From Ignatzschineria sp. (GTDB lineage: Bacteria > Pseudomonadota > Gammaproteobacteria > Cardiobacteriales > Wohlfahrtiimonadaceae), in NCBI GenBank assembly GCA_030150405.1, contig JASLFU010000007.1, positions 1-43,746 on the forward strand: a DNA stretch of 43,746 bases, written 5' to 3'. The notes under the pieces are model-generated. The model was not told the DNA's origin. It made no database searches and was given only the letters and a program-made list of their open reading frames with translations. Of the stretch, positions 1 to 8,663 are shown one piece after another. The position numbers and the translations under genes are program-made. The first letter of the stretch is position 1. Every line of letters begins with the position of its first letter.

Positions 1-172
1 GGGTGTAGATATTTCCAGGTTTTGCCAAGCTAAAAAGATCCGCTCCATGTTGCGAATCCTCAAAAACGTAACTTGTGGTTTGGTAGATCGGCACCGCACG
101 AGAGCCAGTCTCATCCACAGTTTGCCCCGCATGTACTTGTAAAGTATCAAAACTCCAGTTTTGGTCAGACAT
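1..172 (-). CDS. metY: O-acetylhomoserine sulfhydrylase-type PLP enzyme, 5' end only
   Basis: Partial gene: only the first 57 or so codons are inside the window and the rest lies beyond base 1. The protein begins MSDQNWSFDTLQVHAGQ and continues with AVPIYQTTSYVFED and LAKPGNIYT. This is the N-terminal pattern of the Cys/Met-metabolism PLP-dependent family, and the LFSLAKPGNIYTR style is typical of O-acetylhomoserine aminocarboxypropyltransferase (MetY), which makes homocysteine from O-acetylhomoserine and sulfide. The PLP lysine lies outside the window. The ATG is preceded by a good ribosome site (TTAGGAGAATTGAG). A related enzyme of the same family, such as a cystathionine gamma-synthase, cannot be fully excluded from this fragment. 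Confidence 0.8.
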   Translation of the reverse strand, partial: MSDQNWSFDTLQVHAGQTVDETGSRAVPIYQTTSYVFEDSQHGADLFSLAKPGNIYT

Positions 173-272
173 CTCAATTCTCCTAAAATAATTTTATTGG
201 TTACTCATTTTTCTTGTTGTTTCATCGAGCGCATCAAGTCCAAAAAATTAAAAACATAAACTTAAAATGCGT

Positions 273-308
273 AAAGATAGCTATATCCTGCCTAAAGCTA
301 CAAAGCAA
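273..308 (-). promoter_or_regulatory. Possible promoter of the metY-like gene
   Basis: On the minus strand TTGCTT (303-308) and TATAGC (280-285) are separated by 17 bases. This would start transcription near 273 and leave a leader of about 100 bases before the ATG at 172. Both hexamers are imperfect, so this is only a plausible match. The leader shows no fold that I recognise as a known riboswitch, and no MetJ-box repeats are visible. Confidence 0.3.
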
Positions 309-362
309 CAACAGAACCGAAACTTCTTCTCTTTTTTCTCTTTTCATTTTTCAGCAAGAATT

Positions 363-409
363 AAAAAAGCCTGTAGACCCCGATTTTTAGAGGCCAATAC
401 AGGCTTTTT
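363..409 (-). terminator. Intrinsic terminator, 3' of the GNAT gene
   Basis: AAAAAGCCTGTA and TACAGGCTTTTT form an 11-12 bp stem around a loop of about 22 bases, with a T tract on the minus-strand 3' side and a shorter one on the plus side. It lies about 100 bases past the stop of the minus-strand acetyltransferase gene and upstream of the metY promoter. It therefore most simply separates the two minus-strand units. Confidence 0.7.
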
Positions 410-506
410 CTTACGCTGATTAATTGCGAGTTTAATAATCTATCTTTTTTAACAGCATCCTAAAAGTTTTTGAAAAATACCGAAAAAGATCTGATAAAAT
501 AGAAGG

Positions 507-1064
507 TTATCTCGAAGTGCGAGCTAAAACCTCTGAACCTTTCCCCGCAAGTTTTAGATGCAGAATAGGATAAGGATTGCCGTAGGCATCTTCATCAGAG
601 CGATCGAAAACCTCAAATCCCCGAAGGCGATAGAACTCCGCCGCTTCCCCATTCTCCTCATTGAGATCCACATACCGTGCGCCCAACTTCGACACCGCCA
701 ACGCTAATAGATTGCTACCAAAACCCTGATTAAAAAATTGAGGATCCACAAAGAGCATTTCGATGGAATCTTCCTCAACCCCTATAAATCCACGCACTTC
801 CGAAAGTGTATACTCCCGCTCATTCTCTCCTTCTTTGCCGCTTTCAATACCCACATAAAAGTGGGTAATAGTCTCTATATTACGCTCAACTTCAGGCTTT
901 AGGCGCAATATATCCTCTTCACTTAAAAAGAGATGGGTCGCCCGCACCGAAGCCTCCCAAAGACTTAAAAAGAGCGGCATCATACTTTTGCGGGACTCTT
1001 TAGGTACCGCTCGAACGCCAATGGAACGTCCCATTTTGGCGCTGATTCTATTCTCTTTAAACAT
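507..1064 (-). CDS. GNAT-family N-acetyltransferase
   Basis: 185 aa, predicted cytoplasmic acetyl-CoA-dependent N-acetyltransferase with unknown substrate. The segment LWEASVRATHLFLSEEDI (around residues 36-53) is typical of the YjaB-like GNAT group. The strand ending EMLFVDPQFFNQGFGSNLL (around 103-121) is motif A, with the Q/R-x-x-G-x-G/A acetyl-CoA loop represented by NQGFGS. A later NEENGEAAEFYRLRGFEV (around 134-151) is the conserved motif B helix and FY-x-x-x-GF element. The chosen start has a strong ribosome site (TAAGGAGGGGAAG). The gene follows a small membrane-protein gene by 57 bases on the same strand and may share its transcript. An in-frame methionine at residue 11 is a less likely start. 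Confidence 0.8.
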   Translation of the reverse strand: MFKENRISAKMGRSIGVRAVPKESRKSMMPLFLSLWEASVRATHLFLSEEDILRLKPEVERNIETITHFYVGIESGKEGENEREYTLSEVRGFIGVEEDSIEMLFVDPQFFNQGFGSNLLALAVSKLGARYVDLNEENGEAAEFYRLRGFEVFDRSDEDAYGNPYPILHLKLAGKGSEVLARTSR

Positions 1065-1121
1065 CTTCCCCTCCTTATACTCTTTATGATGAAATCCTCT
1101 CTCTGCCCCGTTAAAACGAGT

Positions 1122-1598
1122 CTATAATCGCCCGCCTCGATGCCCGTAACGCTCCTCCCAGCTGCCGGCATGAACTATAGACCTAGCCACAACAAAAGAG
1201 AGCCCTGCCGCCACAAATCCCGCAATAGGGGAAAAGAGAATATAGGTGAGGGGAATGGGGCGACCAAAGAGCAACTGAAGTCCAAAGAGAATTAGCGCCC
1301 AAGCAAAACCCGCTACAAATCCCCGAGCAACCCCCCGTTTTATAAAACGGCTATCGAGAGCTTTTGGAGCTAATGTTCCCATCCAGAAGCCTAAGAGCAG
1401 CCCAAGAGGTAAAAGCGCCGAAAGCGCGGCAATAATCAAGGGCAAAATACGCTGAAACTGAAGCTCATGCAGTAGCGTCTCTTGCGAGAAAAAGCTCGAG
1501 AGCACTAAACCCACAATAAAGAGCAGCAGCGCCATTAATGAAAACTTATAAAAGTAGGTGAGAATAATTCTCCCCCGACGATAACCAATATTTTCCAT
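1122..1598 (-). CDS. Small integral membrane protein of unknown function
   Basis: 158 aa; I do not recognise the family. Hydrophobic segments near residues 14-36, 50-75, 92-112 and 118-140 predict four transmembrane helices. They are flanked by basic stretches (RRGR at the N-terminus, KALDSRFIKRGVARG in the middle) that fit a cytoplasmic N-terminus and central loop. The C-terminal tail HAGSWEERYGHRGGRL is polar and rich in Arg and Gly. A ribosome site (GGAGATAGAAG) precedes the ATG. It is the first gene of a probable two-gene minus-strand unit with the acetyltransferase downstream and is divergent from sbcDC. No enzymatic motif is visible. Confidence 0.6.
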   Translation of the reverse strand: MENIGYRRGRIILTYFYKFSLMALLLFIVGLVLSSFFSQETLLHELQFQRILPLIIAALSALLPLGLLLGFWMGTLAPKALDSRFIKRGVARGFVAGFAWALILFGLQLLFGRPIPLTYILFSPIAGFVAAGLSFVVARSIVHAGSWEERYGHRGGRL

Positions 1599-1775
1599 CT
1601 TCTATCTCCAATATATATTTATTAGCGGTATGCTCTTTTCCATCACCCAATAATGTTAAGCAGAGCCCCGCAATAACCATAGATCTAGAGCGCCTAGAAT
1701 CCCAAGGCACTCCTTTTTCTTACTTACCTTAATTTTAGCACTCCCTTAGATAATCGGTTATCTCTTTTAAAACGG

Positions 1776-1781
1776 TATAAT
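1776..1781 (+). promoter_or_regulatory. -10 element upstream of sbcD
   Basis: A perfect TATAAT sits about 80 bases upstream of the sbcD start. No good -35 is found at 16-18 bases. The octamer ATAATCGG occurs upstream (1750-1757) and again across the -10 (1777-1784), giving a direct repeat. The role is inferred from position. Confidence 0.4.
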
Positions 1782-1859
1782 CGGAAGGGAAAATTCTTTA
1801 ATATCTCCTAATGGAGTTCCTATATTAACGGCTCATTTTAATAACATCTAAGGCTCATT

Positions 1860-3011
1860 ATGAAGATTCTGCACACCGCCGACTGGCATTTAGGAAAGCT
1901 TATTCACGGCATCTATATGACGGAGGATCAACGTTTTTATCTAGCGCAATTGGTGGAGTACCTTGCCGAAAATCCAGTGGATCTTATCATCATTGCTGGC
2001 GATCTCTTTGACAGAGCCATCCCACCAGTGGATGCGATTGATCTCTTCGATCGCTTTTTAGAAGAGGTTGTCTTAAGGCTCAATATCCCCATCATCGCCA
2101 TTAGCGGCAACCACGACAGCCCCGCCCGCTTAAAGTTTGGCCGCCGCCTCATGCAGAAACATGGCTACCATATTATTACTGAGTTTAATCCTGAAATGCC
2201 CCCCATTATTCTGCAAGATCAATATGGCGAGGTGCATTTTCACCCCATTCCCTATATCGATCCCTCCACCATCAAGCAGGCTTATAAGACAGACGCGGTA
2301 CAAAGCTTTGATGACGCCTACCGATATCTGATTGAAAAACTCACCCCCACCCTCGATCCCCACGCCCGCCATGTGGCGATCGCCCATGCTTTTGTGCTCC
2401 ATTCAAGTAGCGACACCCCTTTAACTAGCGATTCTGAACGTCCCCTTGCAATTGGCGGCTCGGAGCATGTCTACTCTAAACACTTTGCCCCCTTCCACTA
2501 CACCGCCCTTGGGCATCTTCATCAAGGGCATCGTGTCGGGTCTGAGAATATTCGCTACTCAGGCTCGCTACTTAAATATTCACTTTCAGAGCAGCATCAT
2601 CAGAAAGGGATGTTATTGGTAGAGCTCGATGGCGAGGGGCGCACCCAGATTGAGCCTCTTCACTTTACTCCTAAGCGGGATCTTCGGGAGGTAAGAGGCA
2701 AACTTCAGGAGCTCTTAAAGCTCCCCCCTAGTGATGATTATATCTTTGCCACACTGCTCGATAGCACCCCTATTTTACAACCGATGGAGCAGATTCGCTC
2801 TGTCTTCCCCAATGCTATGCATATTCGCCGTGAGCTCGGAAAGGTGCGCACTCTAAAAGAGGATCAAGCCCGCCTTAAAGCGATCTCCGCCATCGACGAC
2901 ACCACACTCTTTACCGGATTTTATGAGGCTATTTTAGAGCGCGCCCCCGATAAAAAGAGCATCGAACTCTTTCAATCTGCCCTCAACTCGCTCAATAAGG
3001 AGAATTCATAA
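1860..3011 (+). CDS. sbcD: Exonuclease SbcD, nuclease subunit
   Basis: 383 aa, close to the usual SbcD length. It is the metallophosphoesterase subunit of the SbcCD (Mre11-Rad50-like) complex, which cuts hairpins, palindromic DNA and protein-blocked ends. Visible motifs are LHTADWHLGK (D8, H10), IIAGDLFDRA (D48), AISGNHDS (N84-H85) and a later HVAIAHAF and GHLHQGH, which together give the two-Mn active site. It is translationally coupled to sbcC by a TAATG overlap, and the sbcC ribosome site AAGGAG lies inside the end of sbcD. The ribosome site at its own start is weak (AAGG). The divergent gene upstream is unrelated. Confidence 0.97.
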   Translation: MKILHTADWHLGKLIHGIYMTEDQRFYLAQLVEYLAENPVDLIIIAGDLFDRAIPPVDAIDLFDRFLEEVVLRLNIPIIAISGNHDSPARLKFGRRLMQKHGYHIITEFNPEMPPIILQDQYGEVHFHPIPYIDPSTIKQAYKTDAVQSFDDAYRYLIEKLTPTLDPHARHVAIAHAFVLHSSSDTPLTSDSERPLAIGGSEHVYSKHFAPFHYTALGHLHQGHRVGSENIRYSGSLLKYSLSEQHHQKGMLLVELDGEGRTQIEPLHFTPKRDLREVRGKLQELLKLPPSDDYIFATLLDSTPILQPMEQIRSVFPNAMHIRRELGKVRTLKEDQARLKAISAIDDTTLFTGFYEAILERAPDKKSIELFQSALNSLNKENS

Positions 3012-6000
3012 TGCGTCCAAATCGTTTAACGCTTACCGCTTTTGGTCCTTATCTTGCACCGGAAACTATCAATTTCGATGCCCTTAAACCGCACGATCTC
3101 TTTGTTATCTCAGGAAGTACGGGGGCTGGAAAAACCTCTCTCTTTGATGCGCTCTCTTACGCCCTTTTTGGGGAAGCGAGTGGCGAAGATCGGGAGGCTA
3201 AAACGCTTCGCAGTGATTTTGCAGATGATGAAACGCCCACCACAGTGGAGCTTATCTTTACTCTACGGGGGGTGCGGTATCGTATCTTCAGGCAACTCCC
3301 TTACACTAAATCAGGCAATCGTTCAGAGACGCCAGGCAGAGCAGAAATTTACCGATTAAGCCCAAATGGCGCAGAGAGCTGGAGCGAAACTCCCGCCGTC
3401 GATCGACAGATTCCTCGTGAAGTGAATGCTAAAGTCCACACCCTTTTGGGCTTAACTTCTGAGCAATTTAATCAGCTCATTCTTCTCCCCCAAGGGGAAT
3501 ATAAGCGCTTTTTAACCTCTTCTACTAAAGAGAAAGAGGAGATCCTCCGCACGGTATTTAACACACAAATTTATAACGACCTTATTGCTCATCTAAAAGA
3601 GCAGCGTGATGATAAAAAGGGAGAATATGAGGCATTAAATCGAGAGCAAAACTATCTTCTTACTTCCATTGAGAGCGACTTACCTCGGCGAGACGCCCCT
3701 CTTTTTGCCCATTTAGAAGAGCAAGCATCGGGGGAGATTCTTCAAACACGCCCGCTCAATATCCATCAAGCACTCACAGGATTAGAGCAGGAGATTCACT
3801 TTTATAATGGCGAGATTGCGCGGCTAGAATCAACAACGAAACAGCTCATAGAGAGGGAGAGCGCCGCCCAAAAAGCGCTCCATGAGGGGGAACAGCTCAA
3901 CCAAAAGTTTGCAGAGCTTAAGAAGGCAAAAGCTCAATTAACCGAGCATAACGCACACTTGCCCAATATTGAAAAGATGCGGGAACAGATAGCGCTGGCC
4001 GAGCGAGCGCAACCCCTTGAGATCCCTCATGCCGAAGTCACCCGTTTACGTGAAGAAGCACGCAAGCGAAAAACAGAGCTTCAAGCGGCAGAAAACCAAT
4101 TTAAAACTCAAGAAGAGGCGCTTAAATCCGCCCAAATTGCCCAGCAGAAGGAGCAAGAAAATGCGCCAAAGCTTGCTGAGCATGAGCGGGAGCTCTACCG
4201 ACTGGAAGCCCTAACGCCTGAGATCACTCTCCTGGCTGAAAAAGCGCACACTTTTAAAAAGATAGAGGCGTCATACTCATCACTTGAAGCTACTCTTAAG
4301 GAGTTTGAAGCGCAAAATGCCAAGCAGAAAAGAGCGCAGACAGAGCTTGCAGAGGAGATCGCAACGCTTGAGCCGAAAACAGAAGGTCTATCCCAAAAAT
4401 TAACAGAGCAGAGTGAAATGAATGATGCCGTAAAACTTTTTGAGGAGATCGAGGCGACAAAGCAACGGCTCGCCACCCAAAAAGAGGCTTTAACAAGCGC
4501 TGAAACAGCCTATCACACACAAAAAAGAGAGTTTGAGAAACTCCAAAACCGCTGGTTGCAAAATCAGGCCTTACAGCTTGCCACAACCTTAACCCCGAAT
4601 GAGCCCTGCCCTGTTTGCGGAAGTTTGGAGCATCCCGCTCATCAAGCGGAGAATACACCTTCGCGCAATTCGGGCGCTGAGAAATATGGCACAATCGACC
4701 TCTTCTCCGAACTCGAAGAGAGCGAGGAAGCGCTCCCCCCTCTTTCCGAAGCGGAGTATAACAGGGCAAATAGCGAGTACCAATCTGCCAATAGCGCTTT
4801 TATCGCCGCAAAAGCGGAAGCCGATTACACTCAAAAAAGATTGGATCAACTCTACCAAAAGAGTGCTCTCCTTCCCCCAAACTTTAGCAATATGGCCGAA
4901 GCACGCGCCAGCTTACAAACGATTACTGAGGCGGTAAACAAAATCCAGATAGCGAATAAAAAGCTAACCCAATTACGCCAACAGCAGCGTGAGCTCACAA
5001 CTCTTATCACCCAAAAAGAGGCTGAAATTGAGCCGAAGCGAAGCGAGTTTGATCGCATCAAAAATAATCGCCTCCGCTTAGAGGCTGAGCTTGAGAGCTT
5101 AAGCGCCCGCATTCCGAAACATCTACAAAATCAGCAAACATTTGCTAAAGCTCTCGAGACTCAAACCCAATTAGTAGCCACAATGAGAGTGGCCAAAGAG
5201 CGCGCCGACCGCAATCTTAATGAAGCGCAAACGGCACTTACAGAAGTTGAGAGCCTCAAAAATCAGCTAACAGAGCAGTACCGCACCCTTGTTGAGGCAG
5301 GAGAGGCGGCTCGGGCGATCTTAGATCAAGCGTTAAAGAAGGCGGAATTTAGAGATGAAGCAGCCTTTTTAGCGGCAAAGTTATCTCCAGACAGAGTTCA
5401 AAACTTGCGAAATGAAGTGAATAGCTTTACCCAAAAGAGTGCGATTTTAGAGAATCAGATTGCGCAATTATCAAAACTCTTAAAGGAAGCGGTGCCAGCG
5501 GATATTGAGGCATTAACGCAAAAACTTGCCGATGCTCGGGAGAAGCTCGACCAAGCAAAAGCGGAGACCCTGCACGCGAAGCAGTATCAAAAAAGGGGCG
5601 TTGAGCTAAAAAATCAGCTTGAAAAAAATCACCAAAAGATAGAGGAGATGGCGGAAGCCTTTGGTCGATTAGAAGAGCTCTACAATATTGTGCGGGGGGA
5701 GAATCCTCTAAAACTCTCTTTTGAACGCTATCTTCTTATCGAATATTTTGATCGGGTTATTGAGGCGGCAAATCTACGACTCCGCAGAATGACCAATGGC
5801 CAATTTGAGCTTAATCGCTCCGAAGAGATTGCTAAACGCAATGTACAAAGTGGGCTCGACCTAAATGTCTATGATGCTTATACAGGGCAAGATCGCGATG
5901 TTAAAACACTCTCTGGCGGAGAGAAATTTAAAGCCTCCCTTGCTCTCTCTTTAGGGATGGCGGATGTCATTCAGAGCTATCAAGGGGGGATCTCTATCGA

Positions 6001-6205
6001 TACCCTCTTTATTGATGAGGGTTTTGGCTCGCTTGATGAGGAGTCGCTACAAGGGGCGATCGATATTTTGATCGATCTACAAAAATCGGGGCGGATGATC
6101 GGGGTGATCTCCCATGTTGACGAATTAAAGCAGACCTTACCCGCCCGCATTGAAGTGACCAAATCAAAAAGTGGCTTTAGCCGAACAGAGTTGATCGTCG
6201 AGTGA
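3011..6205 (+). CDS. sbcC: Exonuclease SbcC, SMC/Rad50-like ATPase subunit
   Basis: 1064 aa. This is the ATPase partner of SbcD and tethers and opens DNA ends. Order of parts: N-terminal Walker A GSTGAGKTSLFDAL (around residues 35-48); a long charged coiled coil; the zinc hook CPVC at residues 533-536 in the middle; the return coiled coil; the ABC signature LSGGEKFKASLAL starting at residue 967; and Walker B TLFIDEGFGSLDEESL near the C-terminus. It starts on the overlapping ATG of TAATG at the end of sbcD. Its stop codon is directly followed, with no spacer, by the stop codon of the convergent amidotransferase gene, and no terminator hairpin is visible there. Confidence 0.97.
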   Translation: MRPNRLTLTAFGPYLAPETINFDALKPHDLFVISGSTGAGKTSLFDALSYALFGEASGEDREAKTLRSDFADDETPTTVELIFTLRGVRYRIFRQLPYTKSGNRSETPGRAEIYRLSPNGAESWSETPAVDRQIPREVNAKVHTLLGLTSEQFNQLILLPQGEYKRFLTSSTKEKEEILRTVFNTQIYNDLIAHLKEQRDDKKGEYEALNREQNYLLTSIESDLPRRDAPLFAHLEEQASGEILQTRPLNIHQALTGLEQEIHFYNGEIARLESTTKQLIERESAAQKALHEGEQLNQKFAELKKAKAQLTEHNAHLPNIEKMREQIALAERAQPLEIPHAEVTRLREEARKRKTELQAAENQFKTQEEALKSAQIAQQKEQENAPKLAEHERELYRLEALTPEITLLAEKAHTFKKIEASYSSLEATLKEFEAQNAKQKRAQTELAEEIATLEPKTEGLSQKLTEQSEMNDAVKLFEEIEATKQRLATQKEALTSAETAYHTQKREFEKLQNRWLQNQALQLATTLTPNEPCPVCGSLEHPAHQAENTPSRNSGAEKYGTIDLFSELEESEEALPPLSEAEYNRANSEYQSANSAFIAAKAEADYTQKRLDQLYQKSALLPPNFSNMAEARASLQTITEAVNKIQIANKKLTQLRQQQRELTTLITQKEAEIEPKRSEFDRIKNNRLRLEAELESLSARIPKHLQNQQTFAKALETQTQLVATMRVAKERADRNLNEAQTALTEVESLKNQLTEQYRTLVEAGEAARAILDQALKKAEFRDEAAFLAAKLSPDRVQNLRNEVNSFTQKSAILENQIAQLSKLLKEAVPADIEALTQKLADAREKLDQAKAETLHAKQYQKRGVELKNQLEKNHQKIEEMAEAFGRLEELYNIVRGENPLKLSFERYLLIEYFDRVIEAANLRLRRMTNGQFELNRSEEIAKRNVQSGLDLNVYDAYTGQDRDVKTLSGGEKFKASLALSLGMADVIQSYQGGISIDTLFIDEGFGSLDEESLQGAIDILIDLQKSGRMIGVISHVDELKQTLPARIEVTKSKSGFSRTELIVE

Positions 6206-7075
6206 TTACGCCTCTTCAGGAAGCGCCACCACACCCGCTTTTATCCCGATATTGAGCCCCTCTTCTAAGGTTAAATAGCGGGGGTTTTCTGGGCGTCTTC
6301 TCGCAACAATCTCCCCTTTTTGGAACAGAATAAATTCATTGACCGCAAATTGATGCCACTTTTCATCACAGGTGATGGGGAGTGTTGCAATCACCGCCAT
6401 TCGCTCCTCCTCCTTTTTAAGCGCCGCGAAATCGATGGAGAAATCCTCATCAATCAAGGTTGCTTTACCAAATGGGGGTTTACGAATCAGATAGTGCAGC
6501 AATGTATTCGCATGCGCCATCTGCCACTCACCATTAGAGAGGAGAAAGTTACAAATTCCCTCACTGCGCACGGATTCTACAAGCGCTGCAACTGCCTCTA
6601 ATAGAGTGACGGGATCGGGCTTTTTGGGAAATTTTGCGCGCAGAGAATTTAAGAGATAGCAGAAAATCGCCTCAGAATCGGTAGTACCAATCGGCGTGTA
6701 GTAATCGACTTTGCAACGCCCTAGCAATTTATGTGCTGCCGGAATATGGCCATTATGGGCAAAGACCCACGCCTCTCCCCAAAGCTCCCGAGAGAAGGGG
6801 TGGGTATTGGCGATATTCACCCCACCATCAGAGGCCTTGCGAATATGTGCAACAATATTGTGGGATTTGATGGGATACTCTTCAATCAGCTTTGCAACAG
6901 GGGAGACCGAGCTTGGGCAATCATCCTTATAGAGCCTAAGCCCTTTCTCCTCAAAAAATGCAACGCCAAACCCATCTTTATGGCGATCCGTCTTCCCCCC
7001 TCGATAGCGAAATCCCTTAAACGAAAAGGTGATATCTGTAGGGATATTACAATTCATTCCGAGTAGTTGGCACAT
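6206..7075 (-). CDS. Class II glutamine amidotransferase, YafJ type
   Basis: 289 aa. The protein begins MCQLLGMNCNIPTDITFSF, which puts the catalytic N-terminal cysteine (Cys2, exposed after removal of Met1) in the class II (Ntn) glutaminase fold. Further family motifs are RGGKTDRHKDGFGVAFFE, AHIRKAS, NTHPF and FAHNGHI. It resembles E. coli YafJ, a stand-alone glutaminase domain with no attached synthase and no firmly known acceptor. It begins 21 bases after the KAP NTPase gene ends on the same strand, so the two may share a transcript. A weak ribosome site (AAGAGAG, 9 bases before ATG) supports this start, and Cys2 fixes it. The 3' end abuts sbcC. Confidence 0.9.
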   Translation of the reverse strand: MCQLLGMNCNIPTDITFSFKGFRYRGGKTDRHKDGFGVAFFEEKGLRLYKDDCPSSVSPVAKLIEEYPIKSHNIVAHIRKASDGGVNIANTHPFSRELWGEAWVFAHNGHIPAAHKLLGRCKVDYYTPIGTTDSEAIFCYLLNSLRAKFPKKPDPVTLLEAVAALVESVRSEGICNFLLSNGEWQMAHANTLLHYLIRKPPFGKATLIDEDFSIDFAALKKEEERMAVIATLPITCDEKWHQFAVNEFILFQKGEIVARRRPENPRYLTLEEGLNIGIKAGVVALPEEA

Positions 7076-7096
7076 TTAAATACACTCTCTTTAGTG

Positions 7097-8491
7097 TTAC
7101 ACCAGTGATGTTAAAGCTAACTTACATTCATATAAAAAACTATTAACAGGAGAAAAGGCCTCTTTATCAACCAAAAATTTTAAAGATTTATAGGATTTAC
7201 TCCAAATATTTTCACTGACTTTCCTGAAGTCCCACCGATGCTCTTCTTGAGCACGCTGCATCTTATCCCAAAAAACATGGTCAAATAGCTCTCGAACAAC
7301 TTCTTTAAACGACTGATAGTCTAAATCTGCTTGGATTTTATTCTCTAATAGTTCTTTCTTTTTAACCATTAAAAAGCTAATAAAAGTCAAACATCCTAAC
7401 TGAAGAACTTGTTTTTCTGCTAACTGATCAAAGTCCTTTTTATAAGGTTCGACAGCTAATAAGATGATATAAGTAACAACTCTTTCAAGATCTCTTAAAG
7501 AGCAAGAAAAGTTCTCTCCTAAAAGCTCTATGGCGGGTGTAATTAATTCTCTATCATCAGCACTAAAATGATTTTGTAACAATCCCACTATATAGCGACT
7601 AAGCTTATACTCGGACTGTTTCTTTACAGAGCTTGTCTTGGGCAGAGCTAACTCTAAATTTACAAATTTTCTTAAATACGTTCTCGCATCAATTTCAGCT
7701 CCATAAATATGCTTAATCGAGGCCTCTAACTGCTTCTGATTTACTCCTAAGACAAAGACTATATTTTCCACTGAAAAAAGGTGTTTAATCTTTTCAATAA
7801 TTTCGACAGCAAAACTTGGCTTACAGCGGTCTAGCTCATCAATAATTATCACAAGCTTATTTGATTTATTATTCTCTAAAAAAGTAGGGAGATCAGAAAG
7901 CAGACTACGCATGCTCTCAATGGCATCCGCTTCCTTCTTCTGACTTGTTAATTTTTCACGAACCATTTGTGCCACAGGAGTTAACCTATTATCCTCGGCA
8001 TTTTTTATGTTGTTATCTAGTTTTTCTAAATTTTCTTCATTAATAATTCCACGGGTTATAGCCTCTACGCCTCTTAACATTCCCCATTCAGCAATCTCGA
8101 CACCGACATTAACCACTGAATTTATAAAGTTTTTTACTTTCGCTTTTGGCACTTCCTTATTTTTAGTCGCCTGCTCTGCGTAATCAATTACCGCACCAGC
8201 AATTGAGATAAAAGCATCCTCCGTATAATCCTTCTTAAATGCATCAATGTAGATTGAGGCTACGTCACTCTCTTTGAGCAAACCTTGCCACATTCGCAAA
8301 AAAGTCGTTTTACCTGAACCCCACCCACCATCAAGTGAGATCACTAAATTTCCGGAAGTATTTAAAATAATATTGCGCATTGCCTCACCAAATGGCTCTC
8401 GATTTAATTTATCTTGCGCAAAACCTTCAGTGGAATTAATTTCTAAAGTTTTAGGAACTAACCCAATTTGGGCAATTTTCTTTTTGCTCAT
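7097..8491 (-). CDS. KAP-family P-loop NTPase
   Basis: About 464 aa from the ATG at 8491; a GTG two codons earlier at 8497 is possible. Neither start has a clear ribosome site. Walker A GGWGSGKTTFLRMW (around residues 55-68) is followed by IDAFKKDYTEDAF. Walker B with sensor is KLVIIIDELDRCKPSFAVEI (around 212-231), and RDLERVV lies in the helical lid. This is the KAP (Kidins220/ARMS and PifA) NTPase pattern. The mildly hydrophobic stretch NVGVEIAEWGMLRGVEAI (around 128-146) sits where other members carry membrane segments but looks too polar for a helix pair. The gene is visibly richer in A+T and in TTA, AAA and ATT codons than its neighbours, which suggests acquisition. Some KAP proteins act in phage exclusion, but no function is shown here. 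Confidence 0.85.
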   Translation of the reverse strand: MSKKKIAQIGLVPKTLEINSTEGFAQDKLNREPFGEAMRNIILNTSGNLVISLDGGWGSGKTTFLRMWQGLLKESDVASIYIDAFKKDYTEDAFISIAGAVIDYAEQATKNKEVPKAKVKNFINSVVNVGVEIAEWGMLRGVEAITRGIINEENLEKLDNNIKNAEDNRLTPVAQMVREKLTSQKKEADAIESMRSLLSDLPTFLENNKSNKLVIIIDELDRCKPSFAVEIIEKIKHLFSVENIVFVLGVNQKQLEASIKHIYGAEIDARTYLRKFVNLELALPKTSSVKKQSEYKLSRYIVGLLQNHFSADDRELITPAIELLGENFSCSLRDLERVVTYIILLAVEPYKKDFDQLAEKQVLQLGCLTFISFLMVKKKELLENKIQADLDYQSFKEVVRELFDHVFWDKMQRAQEEHRWDFRKVSENIWSKSYKSLKFLVDKEAFSPVNSFLYECKLALTSLV

Positions 8492-8570
8492 AAACACTAT
8501 AAAAACAACTGCTTAATCTTTTATCATGAAATGACTATAACAAAATTTTTACCATCTCTTTGAACTATAT

Positions 8571-8620
8571 CCATTTAAAGAGAAGCCCAAAACATAAGAG
8601 CCAGGCTGCTTTTAAAATGG
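8571..8620. repeat. Inverted repeat with 17-base arms between the KAP gene and the RDD gene
   Basis: The arm CCATTTAAAGAGAAGCC (8571-8587) pairs with GGCTGCTTTTAAAATGG (8604-8620). There are two mismatches and one G-T pair, around a 16-base loop. It lies 80 bases upstream of the KAP start and just before a possible TAAAAT -10 (8622-8627) for the RDD gene. There is no T tract of terminator length. It could be an operator, a transcript hairpin or a relic of the insertion that brought in the KAP gene. Confidence 0.5.
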
Positions 8621-8663
8621 TAAAATAGCGCGTTTATCTCTAACAAATTTATAAGGGTGAACG

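Noticed and set aside
173..362. SAM or other riboswitch in the metY leader.
   Set aside because: No conserved multi-helix core is visible; the only strong hairpin (363-409) reads better as a terminator of the preceding gene.
980..1171. A 63-codon frame overlapping the GNAT and membrane-protein genes.
   Set aside because: It lies in another frame over two better-supported genes, has no ribosome site and no recognisable protein features.
4296..4769. A 157-codon minus-strand frame inside sbcC.
   Set aside because: It is a shadow of the sbcC coiled-coil and zinc-hook region, where codon bias opens other frames.
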